The notes beneath the pieces are model-generated. The model saw nothing but the letters and a program-made list of their open reading frames with translations. It was not told the origin of the DNA and did not search any database. The translations under genes and the position numbers were made by a program. Of a DNA stretch of 64,000 bases, positions 9,009-20,607 are shown piece after piece (the first letter of the stretch is position 1; each line of letters opens with the position of its first letter). Origin of the DNA: Hydnum rufescens UP504 (taxonomy: Eukaryota; Basidiomycota; Agaricomycetes; Cantharellales; Hydnaceae); NCBI GenBank assembly GCA_014904985.1, contig MU129138.1, positions 11,560 to 75,559 of the forward strand. The letters run 5' to 3'.

Positions 9009-11677
9009 TCATAACACATCAAGGGATTGTGTGCACCCACTGTTGATATTGCTGTCACTGCACATTGCACAGCAAAGTCTGGTTAAGGCAGATGTATGAG
9101 AGGATTGGTCACCTGGACTGTCATGAGACCCAAATGTGGCTTGTTTGATCTTTGCTTTGCTGTGCATAGGACCATCAGAAGTGATATCACTGATGTTATC
9201 ACTGTGGGACCCCTTTTGGTTGATTGTGCTTAGCCCAAATGATCTATAATTGCTATTAGGGATTTGGACAATGAATGGGATCCATAGGCATACTTTTATT
9301 ATGTAAGGAGATTGGAAGATGTCCTTGCCACCTTTGGTTGAGGGCTCACCATTTGGAAACAATACTGGTGGCAACTCAGGGTATACTCCCTCATGCTCTA
9401 CACCAAGGAGACACTTCAAAGCAATATTTCCATCTCCCTTGGGGCCAAATATTTCAGCACAGTGCAACTTGATCCTATGTATGTATCCTCTTCAGTATTC
9501 TTCATGATCATGTAAAAACTAAGGATTGGAAAAATTAGCCACAACCTGAGTGGATACCCAGATATGTGCCTTATACATAAAATCCACATCACCCTTCCTC
9601 AACAATGCAACCAAACTTTCAGGCAACATGTTGCAGATTTCATGCAAGAGAGCCAAATTAGAGGATTCAGCAGTTTTGTAATGCTCTTCCAATGAATCAG
9701 GAAGCAGCTTGAGCACAAGATGGAGAGTTTCCTTCCCTAGGAATGGGGTGCAGATTATTGCACACTTGCAAGAGAATAGTTTAATGGTACCATCCTCTTT
9801 TGTTCTCACACTTTTGGTCAGCTTGTATTTTTTCACACACTGCCACTGTGGAAGATAAAAACATCTAGTATCAGAAAATGCAAAATCACACCACTTCCAG
9901 CCTTTGGATGATCACATGACCCATTACAAAATTAATTACAGCTATGCATGGAAATCGAATTTGTTCTATAACTCCATCATTTTTTATCAGAAATGTATGC
10001 CCATATAATGCTTGGAAAGCCACAATTCACACCTTTCAAATGGTACCAAACACAAGTCAAGCAGACCAGAACTGCACTCTCCAGACCAATTTTACTATCA
10101 AAATCCGGAATTTCCAGTAAAAAACAAATTTCTCCATCAGTTCGCATGCAATCTGCTCAGAACCACTGTGTCTAGAAAGATGTTAAAAACTTTCATCTAA
10201 TGGTACCAGAAAAATGAAGAACAGATCAAAACTGCACTCTACAGAACAATATTACTATCAGAATCAACACCCATCAGTATTTTATGAATTTCTCCATCTG
10301 TTCACATCCAATCTACTCATAACCACCTCTCCCAGAATGCTGTTCAAAATACGCATCAAATGATACCAAGAACGCCTATTATGGATGCAAACTGCTGTTT
10401 CTGCATCAAATCCCATCCCTTGCACTTGTTCCCATTATCAACCAGCAACAAAACACCTTAACCATTGGACTATGCTCAAATTAATCTCCAAAACCTGGAG
10501 ATATCCTTTCATTTCATCTCCCAGAATGCTCCACATGGTCAGTGACCTCATGCTCCAAGCATTCCACATGCTCAGCAAATTGGTGACATCACCCCCTCTA
10601 TGATTTCTTTTGTTCTCTTTATGAATGACATCACTATGACATCACACTCTATGGATGACTCAGCTATGACTGCATTATGACATCATTTTGTTATTACTCT
10701 TTTGTTCTACTCCACTATGACTCCCCCATGACATCACTATGATCTCATAGCTTTATTACTCTTTTGTTCTTGCTCCACACACAGCCACCTCCAGAAAGGT
10801 ATAAAAGCTGGTATATTTCCTGTATCCCCCATCATCTCCTCTCTCTGGAAATCATCACTGTCAACCACTGTCAACTTTTCTGCTTGCCTCTAAAGAACAG
10901 TCTATCTATAAGCCATCTGGAGCTAAGTCATCTTCAAGGTTGTTGAGACAAAGCCACTGGAAGCCCTCTATGTGAATCACTAAAGCCAAGGATAGTTGCA
11001 GGACCTAAGGTTAGAGTTGCTGGACATCCAAGGAAAAGTAAGCATAATGAAATATGAATCAGGTTTTGAAGAAAGAAGGAAGAAACATACTAACAAGACT
11101 AACCAAGCACTGACCAGTCTGTAACCCACAGATATCTGCATTTTGACCAGGAAAATGTAAACAAGAATACACAAATATCAGTAAATGAACCAACACAACA
11201 TGAACAATGTATAAGCCTTTTCTACAAGCATCCCAGATGATATATCATTGACTACAGCTAGTCCATATCCCATCCTATTCCCCACTGAACACCATACACA
11301 TCTTGCAGAGTGTGATCAACCATTGAAGTGAACCAACCCAATGAATAACAACAGAAATACAGTCTCCCATCTACACACTGGCTGAACCAGATTTTGATTT
11401 GACAGTCATCAGAGCTCCCAACCCTTCTTCTATACTGCATCACTTTAAGCATCTGATACAGAAATTTCAATCCTTTGTATCCACTTGTGGTAATTATCCA
11501 GGGGGGACATACATGAATTAATCCTTCCCTCAATATATCTTCTGGAATGGGATCCACCCCAGAGTCTGAATCCTCTTCACCTGATGTTGAAGTAGGTCCA
11601 TCATGCACCACAGACTCTTCATTTTGGAGATGGTGGGAATTATTTTTGCCACCAACAGGGGGGTGGTGGGTTGCCAT
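9009..11677 (-). pseudogene. transposon-associated ORF split by LTR-like copy B
   Basis: Read leftward, a frame opens with ATG at 11,677 (ATHHPPVGGKNNSHH, then Ser/Glu/Asp-rich) and stays open until copy B begins at 11,439. Beyond the element, at 9,845, coding-like sequence resumes (KYKLTKSVRTKEDG, then CNMLPESLVALLRKGDVDF). After a stop, another frame at 9,467-9,009 includes AEIFGPKGDGNIALKCLLG and LPPVLFPNGEPS. The style resembles proteins often found next to transposons in Agaricomycetes, but I cannot name the family. The simplest reading is one older ORF interrupted by copy B and decaying. Confidence 0.4.
9847..11439 (+). mobile_element. LTR-like element, copy B
   Basis: This is the full-length direct counterpart of copy A. 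It starts TGTGGAAGATAAAAACAT, keeps the TATA box (GGTATAAAAGCTGG near 10,799) and ends TATACTGCA. It has one copy of the AAGCCTTT...CAAGC unit where copy A has three, and a shorter TGACTCA cluster. It lies inside an ORF (9,009-11,677), again pointing to a solo insertion and not the second LTR of one element. Confidence 0.65.
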
Positions 11678-11779
11678 GATGAGGGATTACCAATATGGCA
11701 AGCAGTTATTGGCAGTTTCCCAGATAGCAGCTATACAGCTAGAGATGGAAATTGCCATGAAAACTTCTTGCATGTTCTG

Positions 11780-12190
11780 TGATATCCCCTTCCTCCTTGG
11801 CTATCTATCCTCCCTCCCTCATTGACTATCCCCCCTTCTACATTGGTTGTCCACCTACCCTCTTCCTTCACTGTCTACCTACCCTCTGTCCTCAGCTGTC
11901 TACCTACTGTAACCCTCTGTCCTCAGCTGTCTACTCACCCTCTGTCCTTGGCTGTCTACCTACCTTCTGTCCTTGGCTGTCTACCCACCCTCTATCTTGG
12001 GCTCTCTATCCTCCCTCCCTCCTTGTTTGTCTGCCTGCCCTCTATCCTCAGCTGTCTGTCTGCCCTCTGTCCTTGGCTCTCTATCCTTCCTCTTCCCTTG
12101 GCTCTCTATCCTCCCTCTGTCATTGGGTATCCTCCCTCCATCATTGGCTATCTTCCCCTACTTGGGTGTCCCCTCCACTCTATCCTTGAC
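11780..12190. repeat. pyrimidine-rich minisatellite (about 25-bp units)
   Basis: Degenerate tandem units follow the pattern CCTTGGCTGTCTACCTACCC TCTGT, changing to CTTGGCTCTCTATCCTCCCT in the right half. All three plus-strand frames stay open because the unit lacks stop codons, so the long Pro/Ser/Leu frames here are an artefact of the repeat. Confidence 0.8.
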
Positions 12191-12269
12191 TGTATATTAT
12201 GTATATCTACATTGTATTCCTAAAATCAATGGCAGTACCTGACACCTTGAAAAAGAGCATACTCATAAC

Positions 12270-12365
12270 TTGGAGGAGGAAAGAGAGAGAGAGAGCAAGA
12301 GAAGACAGACAAAGAGAGAGAGAGAGAGAGAGGAGAGAGAGGAGAGAGAGAGAGAAAGAAAGATG
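12270..12365. repeat. GA microsatellite
   Basis: Nearly pure purine GA/GAA repeats, interrupted once by CAAGAGAAGACAGACAA. It is followed by AT-rich ATGCATGAATATTCATGAAT sequence with nested palindromes. Confidence 0.9.
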
Positions 12366-13353
12366 AGATGCCAGTTATAAAAATGCATGAATATTCATGA
12401 ATATGCATAGTAATGCAGGGTAATGCATAATAATGCAGAAAAATGAAAAGCAATGCAAGCCACAACATTGTTGACAAATTCAATGAGTTAATATGCAGTA
12501 TCATTTTGATGTGTTCATTTTTTCAATAAAAACTATGCCACAACATGTGCACTCCATTTTCAGCATTATTTGCTGTGATTATGCATGAACACTCTGGAAT
12601 ATGTTCTTCAGATTTTTCCAACATGGCACCATCAAGAACTTTCCTCTTCCCCACTGCTGGGTGTAGAGGCAGGGGGTCAAAGACAGACTGGAGTGGGCAG
12701 ATGAGTGGTGTAGACACTAGAGAGAGTATAATCTGGTGGGAAATTAAACTGTACAGCTCAGGGAGCCTGGCCACTTTTGATGAGTGACTTTTGGAATGAC
12801 TTTTGAAATTTGTGCAACCTCTTGAGCTGTTCCACAGAATTGAGCAAATGTGGCATTTTTGTCTCACTTTTGCCAAGTCTTTTCTGCTTTTGCTTCACTT
12901 TTGTTTTTCACTTTTGCCTCACTTTTGTTCCACTTTTGCCAGCATGAATACCCCTATTAGGGGCTCAAGGTTCAGAGTTGGACAAGATTCTGGAAACACT
13001 AGGCAAAGAATAGGAAAATATGATTTTCCATTATCATGTACCCATACAAAGACTTGAGTCCACTCAGAGTCTAAGTCAACTCCTAAATTGGAGTTGGACT
13101 TCAGAGATAAGTCTAGTCTGTCAGAAATCTTATGGAGTCACCTGAAGTTGACTCTAAGTCAAGCAAAGCTGAGTTGTGGCATCACTCCCTCATTCCTGCT
13201 CCCAACCTGTTGACTCTGCTTTGTCCAAGTACAACAATGAGTGCCCTCCTGAATCCAGGAGGCACTTTGTTACAGCTAAGATATGCCTATAGGGAATATC
13301 CTAGCTAACTAGGACCTCAGGTTGATTGCCTGAGGTGGCATGTTATGGGCCTA
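12366..13353. other. AT-rich non-coding stretch
   Basis: This contains CACTTTTG words repeated around 12,850-12,940, a short CCCCTATTAGGGG palindrome near 12,952 and an imperfect hairpin (AGTCAACTCC / GGAGTTGGACT) near 13,080. A 117-codon minus-strand frame at 12,876-12,523 has no ATG start and is not called. Confidence 0.4.
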
Positions 13354-13655
13354 CTGTACTATTTCAACTGTAAGTTCTTGTCATGCATCACAGAGAGTGC
13401 TTGAACCAAACTAAAACACATTTGTCATGCATCATGGAGTGTCCTTGAACTAAAAAAAACCTCAGTGTCACAAAAAATTTCACCCTAGGTTCACTCTTGC
13501 AGGGTTCCATTGAGGTCCTTTGTGGATTCCTAATCTAATAGTTGAGCTAGTTGCTTGAGTGTCACATGTCACAGGGTGCTTGAACTAATGGCCACCTGGG
13601 CGGAAGCAAAACAATTCTGTCACACAAAACTGAACCTACAGCTGAAATAGTACAG
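13354..13655. mobile_element. MITE-like element with 24-bp terminal inverted repeats
   Basis: The left end CTGTACTATTTCAACTGTAA (13,354 on) is matched by the reverse complement of 13,632-13,655 with two mismatches in 24. The 302-bp body is non-coding and holds three GTGCTTGAAC-type words. The flanks read TA on the left and CA on the right, which could be a decayed TA target duplication as in Tc1/mariner-type MITEs. The class assignment is inference. Confidence 0.55.
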
Positions 13656-14027
13656 CACACTCTGTATTTACAAACTTACATGCCCCTCTCCTTGGGCCAG
13701 CATTGAGTTGCCACACCAAATTTCCAGCTTTTACTGGGATGTTGCCCAAAGTCCCAACTGTTGTGTGGGAGAACTTATCCTGGCAACCAATCACATCATG
13801 TTTCCCACAACCATTAATTTTAGACTTGGTTGCCTTTTGAATAGCCTATCTGAGCTTTTCTTTGATGACAATAAAGAAAATGATATCCCAGCCCTCAAGA
13901 TAGATGCAGGTGCAATGTCTCCGGCCTCTGGTGGATCCACAAATTTTGACAAGCTGAGTGGCCATCTTATTTTAATTTTATTATTATTATTTCACATTCA
14001 AAAAGTAACCAAATCTAAAATTAACTG

Positions 14028-14234
14028 TCAGTGGGAAACATAATATGATTGGTCGCCCGGATAAGTTCCCCCCACAACCTGCCGGCAATCCCCATTGTAC
14101 CAGTTCCTCGGGTACTTGATCATGAGTCTATTCTCAGTGGGCTCAAAGAAAATGTTGCATCTCGCAGATGGTCCTTCTAAGCTTTCTGTCACCGCCCGCC
14201 CGGCCACAGTCAGCTGGTCCAGTTTCTCACGCAT
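14028..14234 (-). CDS. hypothetical 68-aa ORF at the composition boundary
   Basis: The frame starts ATG (REKLDQLTVAGRAVTESLEG) and runs through NIFFEPTENRLMIKYPRNW to a stop at 14,028. Many third codon positions are G or C, unlike the AT-rich repeats to the left, so it may be a remnant of a real gene cut at the edge of the repeat block. No domain is recognised and no clear exons continue it. Confidence 0.3.
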   Translation of the reverse strand: MREKLDQLTVAGRAVTESLEGPSARCNIFFEPTENRLMIKYPRNWYNGDCRQVVGGTYPGDQSYYVSH

Positions 14235-14464
14235 GAGCTTCCACCTTCAGTGGAATCTTTCACACATCCCACCAGGACTGTCTAAGTGAGATTTTAGTGC
14301 ATATAGCATATACAAGGAAATTCAAATGTATTGCCAAGGGGTGTTTTTGGCGTTGCTGACTTAGCACTAGCCGAGATCGAGGTGTGAGAATGGGTTAATT
14401 TTCCACACTCGAGCCGTTGCATAATTGCCACTCTCAAGCACTCAAGTAGTGCACTGTCCCCCCA

Positions 14465-16201
14465 ATGCTCCATTCTGGAACTTCAACTTTTGCAGGTGTT
14501 ATGCTGGGTGCTGTGATTTCTAGCATGTCTGTTTATTTCTCTCGATTCTCGATTCTTGCTATGTTCAACAAGTGCTTTTGCAGCTTGTTTGGCGTGAATA
14601 CCGTGCAGGCCGTTCTGTATTTTTTCCGCTTTTCAACTGACTCGGGCGCATGGGTACTTCACATTCTAGTGAGTATTCAAACTTCTTCTGCAGTGTTGTT
14701 ACTCAGGGGAGCGTGCCTCATAGGTGGCAGTTGCATGGTGAGTCCACTACACTACCAGCCCCCCACAGTCCTGTTACATCGGTCTCTTTGTTCTGTAGGA
14801 TACTACAGGGCCTGGAAGTGTGAGTTTCGCATGGTACTGATCCGGCCTCTTCTCATTACTCTCGTACAGCGTCTTCCTCTCTCTCGAAAGCTATGTGTCC
14901 GGGGTGAAACATTCTTTTCCCGCGCCCGTGGTGGGTTACCATCCATGGTATGCTTTGCCAGACTGCAATGTGTCTGTGTCAGAGCTGATTTGTCAATGCC
15001 TAGGATTGGTATATTGTGGATACTAGTCGGGGTAAGCAGCATCATCTGCTAGCGTTCTCTCACACGTATGATGATGCGGGAGTTGTAGGTGTTGATGTCT
15101 AGCATGGTGCAAACGTTTTATGCCTGGAGGATCTATCAATGTTTGTGTCTTGTCACTTCGACATATGGTTGAATCTTATTCCCTCTTGCAGTAAGCCATA
15201 AGATATATCTGATGCCGTTATTGGTGAGATGGACCGCGCGAACTCAAAATATCTTGCTCACGATAATAATCAGGGCGTCTTAATCGTGCTCAAACTTGGT
15301 ACGCTTATACCTCATGGGTTTCCTTTCGAGATCTCGTTCTCAGACGTGTTCTCTCTTATCTTCGTTCAGGTGTCGGTATCGGTGAGTCGTGCTATTAAGG
15401 ATCCAAACCAAGATTCTCACGCCGATATTTTTTGTCCGCAGCGGTGGCTGTTTTGTATGCGCCTAGATCCCCGTCTTCCTACTCCCAACACTTAATCTAG
15501 TGCCTCCATGTCTAGGCCTGCAGCCCGGAGATTATCCACCTGGACTGTAAGAGAGACTGAATGGGTGCCCCCCCTCTGGATGGCCACTGATGGCGTTCTG
15601 GATCTCACTCTCCTCGTGTGTATGTGCGTTGCCCTCTTTGCACAGCGCACTGGCCTCCAAAGGTGGGCTATTTGTTCATGTCTGCCCGCTTTCGTGTGAA
15701 AACCCATCTTGATATTCGTTCTACCAAGCACCGATCGACTCATCAATCGCATGCTGCGTTATTGTTTGCACACTGGGCTCCTGACAAGGTCTTTCCATGT
15801 TCTCTCCCCTCGCTTGGCTATTTACATGATCTGTGCGTTTAGCACTGTTACTATAGGCTCTGCTATTTCGGTACGATTGCTGTACAATACATTGGGTATT
15901 TAACTAACCTGTTTTCACATACAGTATTGGATATCCGGTACTTGTACCACTACCATCGCTCTGAACATCAGTGCCTTCAGCCTATACGTTACAGCCATGC
16001 TCGCAAAGTGATTGAATTTCTTGTCTTTTCAATTGGTCGGCGACGAATTTGGCTGACTTTGTATATACGCTGACTAGCCTCCACACCCGATCTCGCCTAA
16101 GGGAACTCTTTCAACAGGAGGTTGGCAGGGGTCTCACCATGCAGTTTCAGTCGGTGGAGGCTAGCGATAGTTCTCCTGCGCCTGCCCGGACCACAGAGTG
16201 A
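14465..16201 (+). CDS. DUF6534-type multi-span membrane protein
   Basis: Short exons spell the usual order of this fungal family. First comes a hydrophobic start (AGVMLGAVISSM), then FGVNTVQAVLYFFRFSTDSG. After that come the aromatic motif MVQTFYAWRIYQ (about 15,105), WMATDGVLDLTLLVCMCVAL and the hallmark TDRLINRML...HTGLLT (15,735-15,790). The gene ends with a final helix (AFSLYVTAMLA) and a polar tail ending APARTTE-stop. Introns are 45-90 nt with GT-AG ends, for example one joining TGLQ to STDRLINR. The first exon and the exons around 15,000-15,500 are not fully resolved. The family is an integral membrane protein of unknown function, often with seven helices. The neighbouring GNAT genes show no functional link. 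Confidence 0.6.
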
Positions 16202-17391
16202 GATCGGGCTGCGCTTAAGATTTAGAACGTGGGTGTTCACTTTCCGTCAGTGCTGCGATTGCTACGCTGTCGTGTTAAGGATGGTATCCTCTGTGTCAGA
16301 TTTCAGCCATGAATTCCGACGATCCTTAGCTGTACTTACTGTACTCATATTTGTATAATTGGTGCGTTTCCTTTCACTTAAACTTGGCGGCGCTGAGGGC
16401 TAGATCTCCTATCAGCTTGATAATTAATTTCCGGAGACGATTCCATAAACTTTTGGTAGCACGTACTATATGCGACCCGACACCGCCTAGAAGTCGGACA
16501 CTTGTGCATAACTTCATCAATTCTTGGTATTTTTACGTAAAATTGGGACCAGTACCATTGTATCAATTAGACACATTGATGAGTGCAAAAATGAAGAAAA
16601 TCAGTGAAGATATGGCTGTACAATCGTTCCAAGAGGGCAGTAATTAATATTTGAATTTGTGAATTTCTATGCTCACTCACATCACATAGCCATTCCTCAA
16701 TCAATAGTTGATCCTCTGCACACTGTAAATAATCCAATTGCTTCTTGAGCATGTGGCCATGGCATTTCAGGATGAGATCTAATATGGGCAATTTGCAGAG
16801 GCCTTGTCACCCTGTTGATGCAGATTCCTCACCAATTATGTAAATATTTTGGAATATCAGGGTCATGGTCCCAACCTAGTACATGAAAACCGCAGTCAAA
16901 AAGGTTGAGTAGAGCTGGTTCAATTAAGAGAGCGTGTCCGACTTCTGAGTCAGATATAGTAATGCTGTAGATTCCCGTATGGACAAGCTGACTTCGTATA
17001 GTACGATTAATTATATTATCTCTGTGGTATGCAAGAGCTATTGGGATCGGTCCCACACCCAAATACCGATTAGGCTACCGCACCCATACTCTATACCACC
17101 GTGTTCAACCCGGAGAGGCGTAGAGATATGAACCACCTAGATCTGGCAGTGGTGTTCAGATACCCCTCCGGCGTAGGAAGTCAGGAATACCAAACAAAGG
17201 TCGCCAAGGGGTGGGTGCCTTCCTCCAAATAGGAAAAAAGGAGAGGGCGGCCTGGTAAGAAACATACCATATATACACTACAGTAACTATTCAGCCATGC
17301 ACCCACACTATGTGCAGTCGGCTATTCTCCAAGTACATACGGATACATGTTGCGGGGACGAATCAACCATGTCAGGGGTGGCTAGGACGGT
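16202..17391. other. intergenic, no gene supported
   Basis: Short frames at 16,567-16,791 and 16,829-17,062 on the minus strand have no recognisable motif or splice context. Confidence 0.4.
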
Positions 17392-17447
17392 AGGCCTTCC
17401 ATTCCATAACTACAACAGTACGTATCGTGCGACCCTAGAAAGAGTCG

Positions 17448-18295
17448 TCAAGATCTCTTCAACGGGGCGATATACTGTGATATCACCTTATGGGTCATGT
17501 CTGTCTTGGATTCCACAGTCTCGTCTAGAATTCTAAACCCATTTTTCACCAAGGTTCGTTGGCTCCCGGTGTTGTCAATGAAAGAAGTCGCCACAATATG
17601 CTGAGTGTTCATGTAAGGGATACCCCATTCGTGTATTATGGTCCGAATCGCACTGGTCATAATGCCCTGATTGTGGTGGGAGCTGGCGAGCCAGTCTACA
17701 TCGCAAGGGATATATGGCAGTATGTCATGGGGCCACTATATGATGATCAGGGAATCGTTGAGAGCGACAACTGACCTCCTATGCCCCAGACAATAGTGGG
17801 ATCTCCAAGTTGCTTCGCGTTGTTTATCTCCACAAGTCTACCTCGCTCGTCCAGGTCTCCTATTTCTTGGAAACGATGACGATGTATCCCTACATCACCC
17901 AGGTACACGTCCGATCCATCGGGCTGCACCTCCCTGATGGAGCGTACTGGGCAACCTGAAACGAACACACTCCCGTCGTGGCCTTGCGATAGCTCCTCAA
18001 GGACGCGGTCTACATTCCCTTTGACTTTTGTGATAAACTCCACAGCCTATATATGTATTTCAGAAGAATTAGGCGTGGGGTTCACATTTGTAATCGTCGA
18101 TTTTGATTAGCGCACGTGGTGGGTTTCATAGGGGAAAGGCACCCCGCCTAATGAAGCATAGATTTTTGGATCGTTCAAGAGAGAGACGCGAGCAGGGACA
18201 TCGGAAAGTCGAAGTGGGGTTAATCGAATGTGGGAATGCGGAGTAGGTAGGGGGAGATAATGCTCCTGCCTTGAAGAATCGAAAAAAAGAGGCAT
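17448..18295 (-). CDS. GNAT family N-acetyltransferase, copy 1
   Basis: Three exons (18,295-18,116, 18,046-17,776 and 17,695-17,448) join in frame to 232 residues. The N-terminus (HIRLTPLRLSDVPARVSLLN) is typical of RimJ/RimL-like GNATs. The third exon carries the acetyl-CoA loop region SHHNQGIMTSAIRTIIHEW and the final motif DNTGSQRTLVKNGFRILDET, close to the usual N-x-x-S-x-R-x-x-x-K-x-G-F. The enzyme should transfer an acetyl group to a small molecule or protein amine; the substrate cannot be read from the sequence. The start ATG was chosen because it is shared with copy 2. Splice sites are GT-AG in both copies. Confidence 0.8.
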
Positions 18296-18340
18296 AGCAA
18301 GGCCGCCTTCTCTCAGCCCAGACAGTCGATAGCCTAGTCT

Positions 18341-19476
18341 CGTCCTCAAAGGTTTGGGGGCTGCGACTAGGTCTCCCCAATAAGGACCAGGTGCAAATAG
18401 CGGAGTTAGAGCTGGGTTTTAACATATGAGGCAGCCGCAGGACCCCTGCCAGCTCTAGGGTAAGGGACCCACACCATTTCAGCTCAAAACTTGTGCAAGT
18501 TCGCTGATTTGGAGTAAAATGGGCTTCAACCATTACAAAATGGAGTAGAGCCGCCTATAGCCGCTACAGTACAAAGCGGAAGCTCGTGCGTATGTCGAGG
18601 CGGCCAATTCCGGGCCGTGGGATGTTACCTTTTAAACTTTCGGGTTTCGGGTTCGCAGGGGTCCTGTACAGTAGCCGTCTGAAAAGCCAATGATGAAGTG
18701 GGAATTGATCACATAATGGTTCTCCCCCTAACTTTACATGAGCGAAATAGATCAGACGTGAGGAGGACCTGCAAGCTGCCGTTCACAGAAGAGTCAACCC
18801 CCCCAATTTTCAGCCAAAAAAATTCAGCAATCCTATGTTCTGATGCTCACCGACTTTCGCGGCACAGACGTACACCTAGGTCCATTTTCCGGGATCGCCC
18901 TTGCAGGTTCTATAGCTATTGCAGCTGTGGTGGCTGGAAGGGTCCGTGTCCTGTGGCTTTTAATTTTTACCGGTCGGATCTAGAAGCACCCCAGAAGTAA
19001 CAGCGTTGGCGGCAAGCTTCTTCGCGCTGATCGCCGACAACTCAGTTATTTGTCATTGTCTACCAGGCTCGGGGCTACGGTTCACACAAGACGACTCGCT
19101 TACTAGTACTCTTACCGGGCAAGCCAACGCAGTGGTGTTCGAGGTTTCTCGCTAACCAGCATTACTAGAGCAGTGAGGGTGCTCACGAAAAAAAGTGGCG
19201 GCGCTCATACCCGGGAGCAGGGTAAACGAAGGGGAGTGATGATGATGCGGATGAATGAACAGAAGCTGATGGAAGTTGGGGAGGTGTGGGAGGGTGCTGA
19301 GAGGGTGACTACAGTAGAAATGTCCCTTTTAGGGTTTTGGGGGAAACCTATCCCAAATTCACAGGTTTTCGGCCCTAAAGGGGTCAGATTTGGCCGAATT
19401 TCTATTCGGCGGATCAAGCCTCCAATACAGCTCGTAGGGGCCTTCTAGGGGAGTGTGGATTCTACGGTGACTTGAA
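18341..19476. other. spacer between GNAT copies, no gene seen
   Basis: Only short frames on both strands and no matches to known motifs. Confidence 0.4.
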
Positions 19477-19531
19477 GGCCTTCCATTCCATCACTACAAG
19501 AGTACGTATCGTGCGGCCCTGAAAATAGTCG

Positions 19532-20399
19532 TCAAGATCTCTTCAACGGGGTAAAATATCCGATATACTGTAATATCACCTTATGGGTCATGTCTGCCGC
19601 GCATTCCACTGTCCCTTCTAAAATTCTAAACCCATTTTTCACGAAGGTTCGCTGGCTACCGATGTTGTCAATGAAAGCAAGCGCCACAATATGTTAAGTG
19701 TTCATGTGCGGGATACCCCATTCGTTTATTATCGTCCGAATCGCACTGGTCATGATGCCCTGATTGTGGTGGGAGCTCGCGAGACAGTCTGCATCGGAAG
19801 GGATGGCAGTATACCGTGTCACCATTATATAATGATACAGGGAATCGTTGAGCGCCACAACTGACCTCCTATGCTCCAAACAATAGTGGGATCTCCGAGT
19901 TCCTTCGCATTGTTTATCTCCACAAAGCGAGCTCGTCCGTCCAAGTCTCCTATTTCTTCGAAAAGATGGCGTCGTATCTCTACATCACCCAGGTACACGT
20001 CCGATCCATCGGGCTGCACCTCCCTGATGGAGCGTACTGGACAACCTGAAACGAGCACACCCCCGACGTGGCCTTTCGATAGTTCCTCAAGGACACGGTC
20101 TATATTCCCTTTGGCCTTTGTGATAAAATCTACGGCCTATATGTGTATTTCAGAGAAATTAGGCGCGGGCTTCACTTGGTTATGGTCGACTTTGGCTCGA
20201 CTGTGGAGAATTAGCGCACGTGGTGGATTTCATAGGGGAATGGCGGGTTGGCTAAGGATGCATAGATTTTTGGATCGTTCAAGAGAGAGACGCTAGCAGG
20301 AACGTCGGAAAGTCGAGGCGGGGTTAATCGAATGTGGGAATGCGGACTGGGTAGGGGAAGATAATGCTCCTGCTTGGAAGAATCGAACAAAAGAGGCAT
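19532..20399 (-). pseudogene. GNAT family N-acetyltransferase, copy 2, premature stop
   Basis: The exon structure is as in copy 1 (20,399-20,220, 20,136-19,866, then from 19,788), with the same ATG and splice sites. In the third exon the codon that is CAG in copy 1 reads TAA here (19,696-19,694), just before HIVALAFIDNIGSQR. The frame after the stop is otherwise open to the normal end (GYFTPLKRS-stop), so the change looks recent. The truncated product would lose the last beta-strand and the conserved N-x-x-S-x-R/K-x-G-F part, which closes the acetyl-CoA site in this fold. It may be non-functional or mis-sequenced. Confidence 0.75.
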
Positions 20400-20607
20400 A
20401 GCAAGGTCGCCTTCCTCAGCCTGGACGGTAGATAATCCAGTGAGTCATCTGAATAATTGTTGACACTCTGAGTCAACGATGGAATGAATCTTACCTAATC
20501 CATCTCAGATGCACAGCTTTCAGACATCTCGTCTAGTTCTCAACACTTCTTTACCTCCGTTGAGTTTATTGCGATCCATATCCAGCTGCCATGTACTCAT
20601 TCTCTAG

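Larger units (their letters stand above)
17392..20440. repeat. tandem segmental duplication carrying GNAT genes
   Basis: About 950 bp at 17,392-18,340 match about 965 bp at 19,477-20,440 in the same orientation. The match covers the whole GNAT gene and some 60 bp of its 3' flank. The segment between the copies (18,341-19,476) is unique and shows no gene. Confidence 0.85.

Noticed and set aside
2047..11439. Copies A and B as the two LTRs of one 9.4 kb retrotransposon
   Set aside because: Copy A is flanked on both sides by the same minisatellite and copy B sits inside an ORF, so each looks like a separate insertion. No gag-pol lies between them and no matching target duplication was found.
11779..12242. 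Three overlapping Pro/Ser/Leu-rich plus-strand ORFs
   Set aside because: All three frames are open through the pyrimidine minisatellite, which shows that the openness is a repeat artefact.
12523..12876. 117-codon minus-strand gene
   Set aside because: It has no ATG at its start, no motif and no splice context in an AT-rich stretch.
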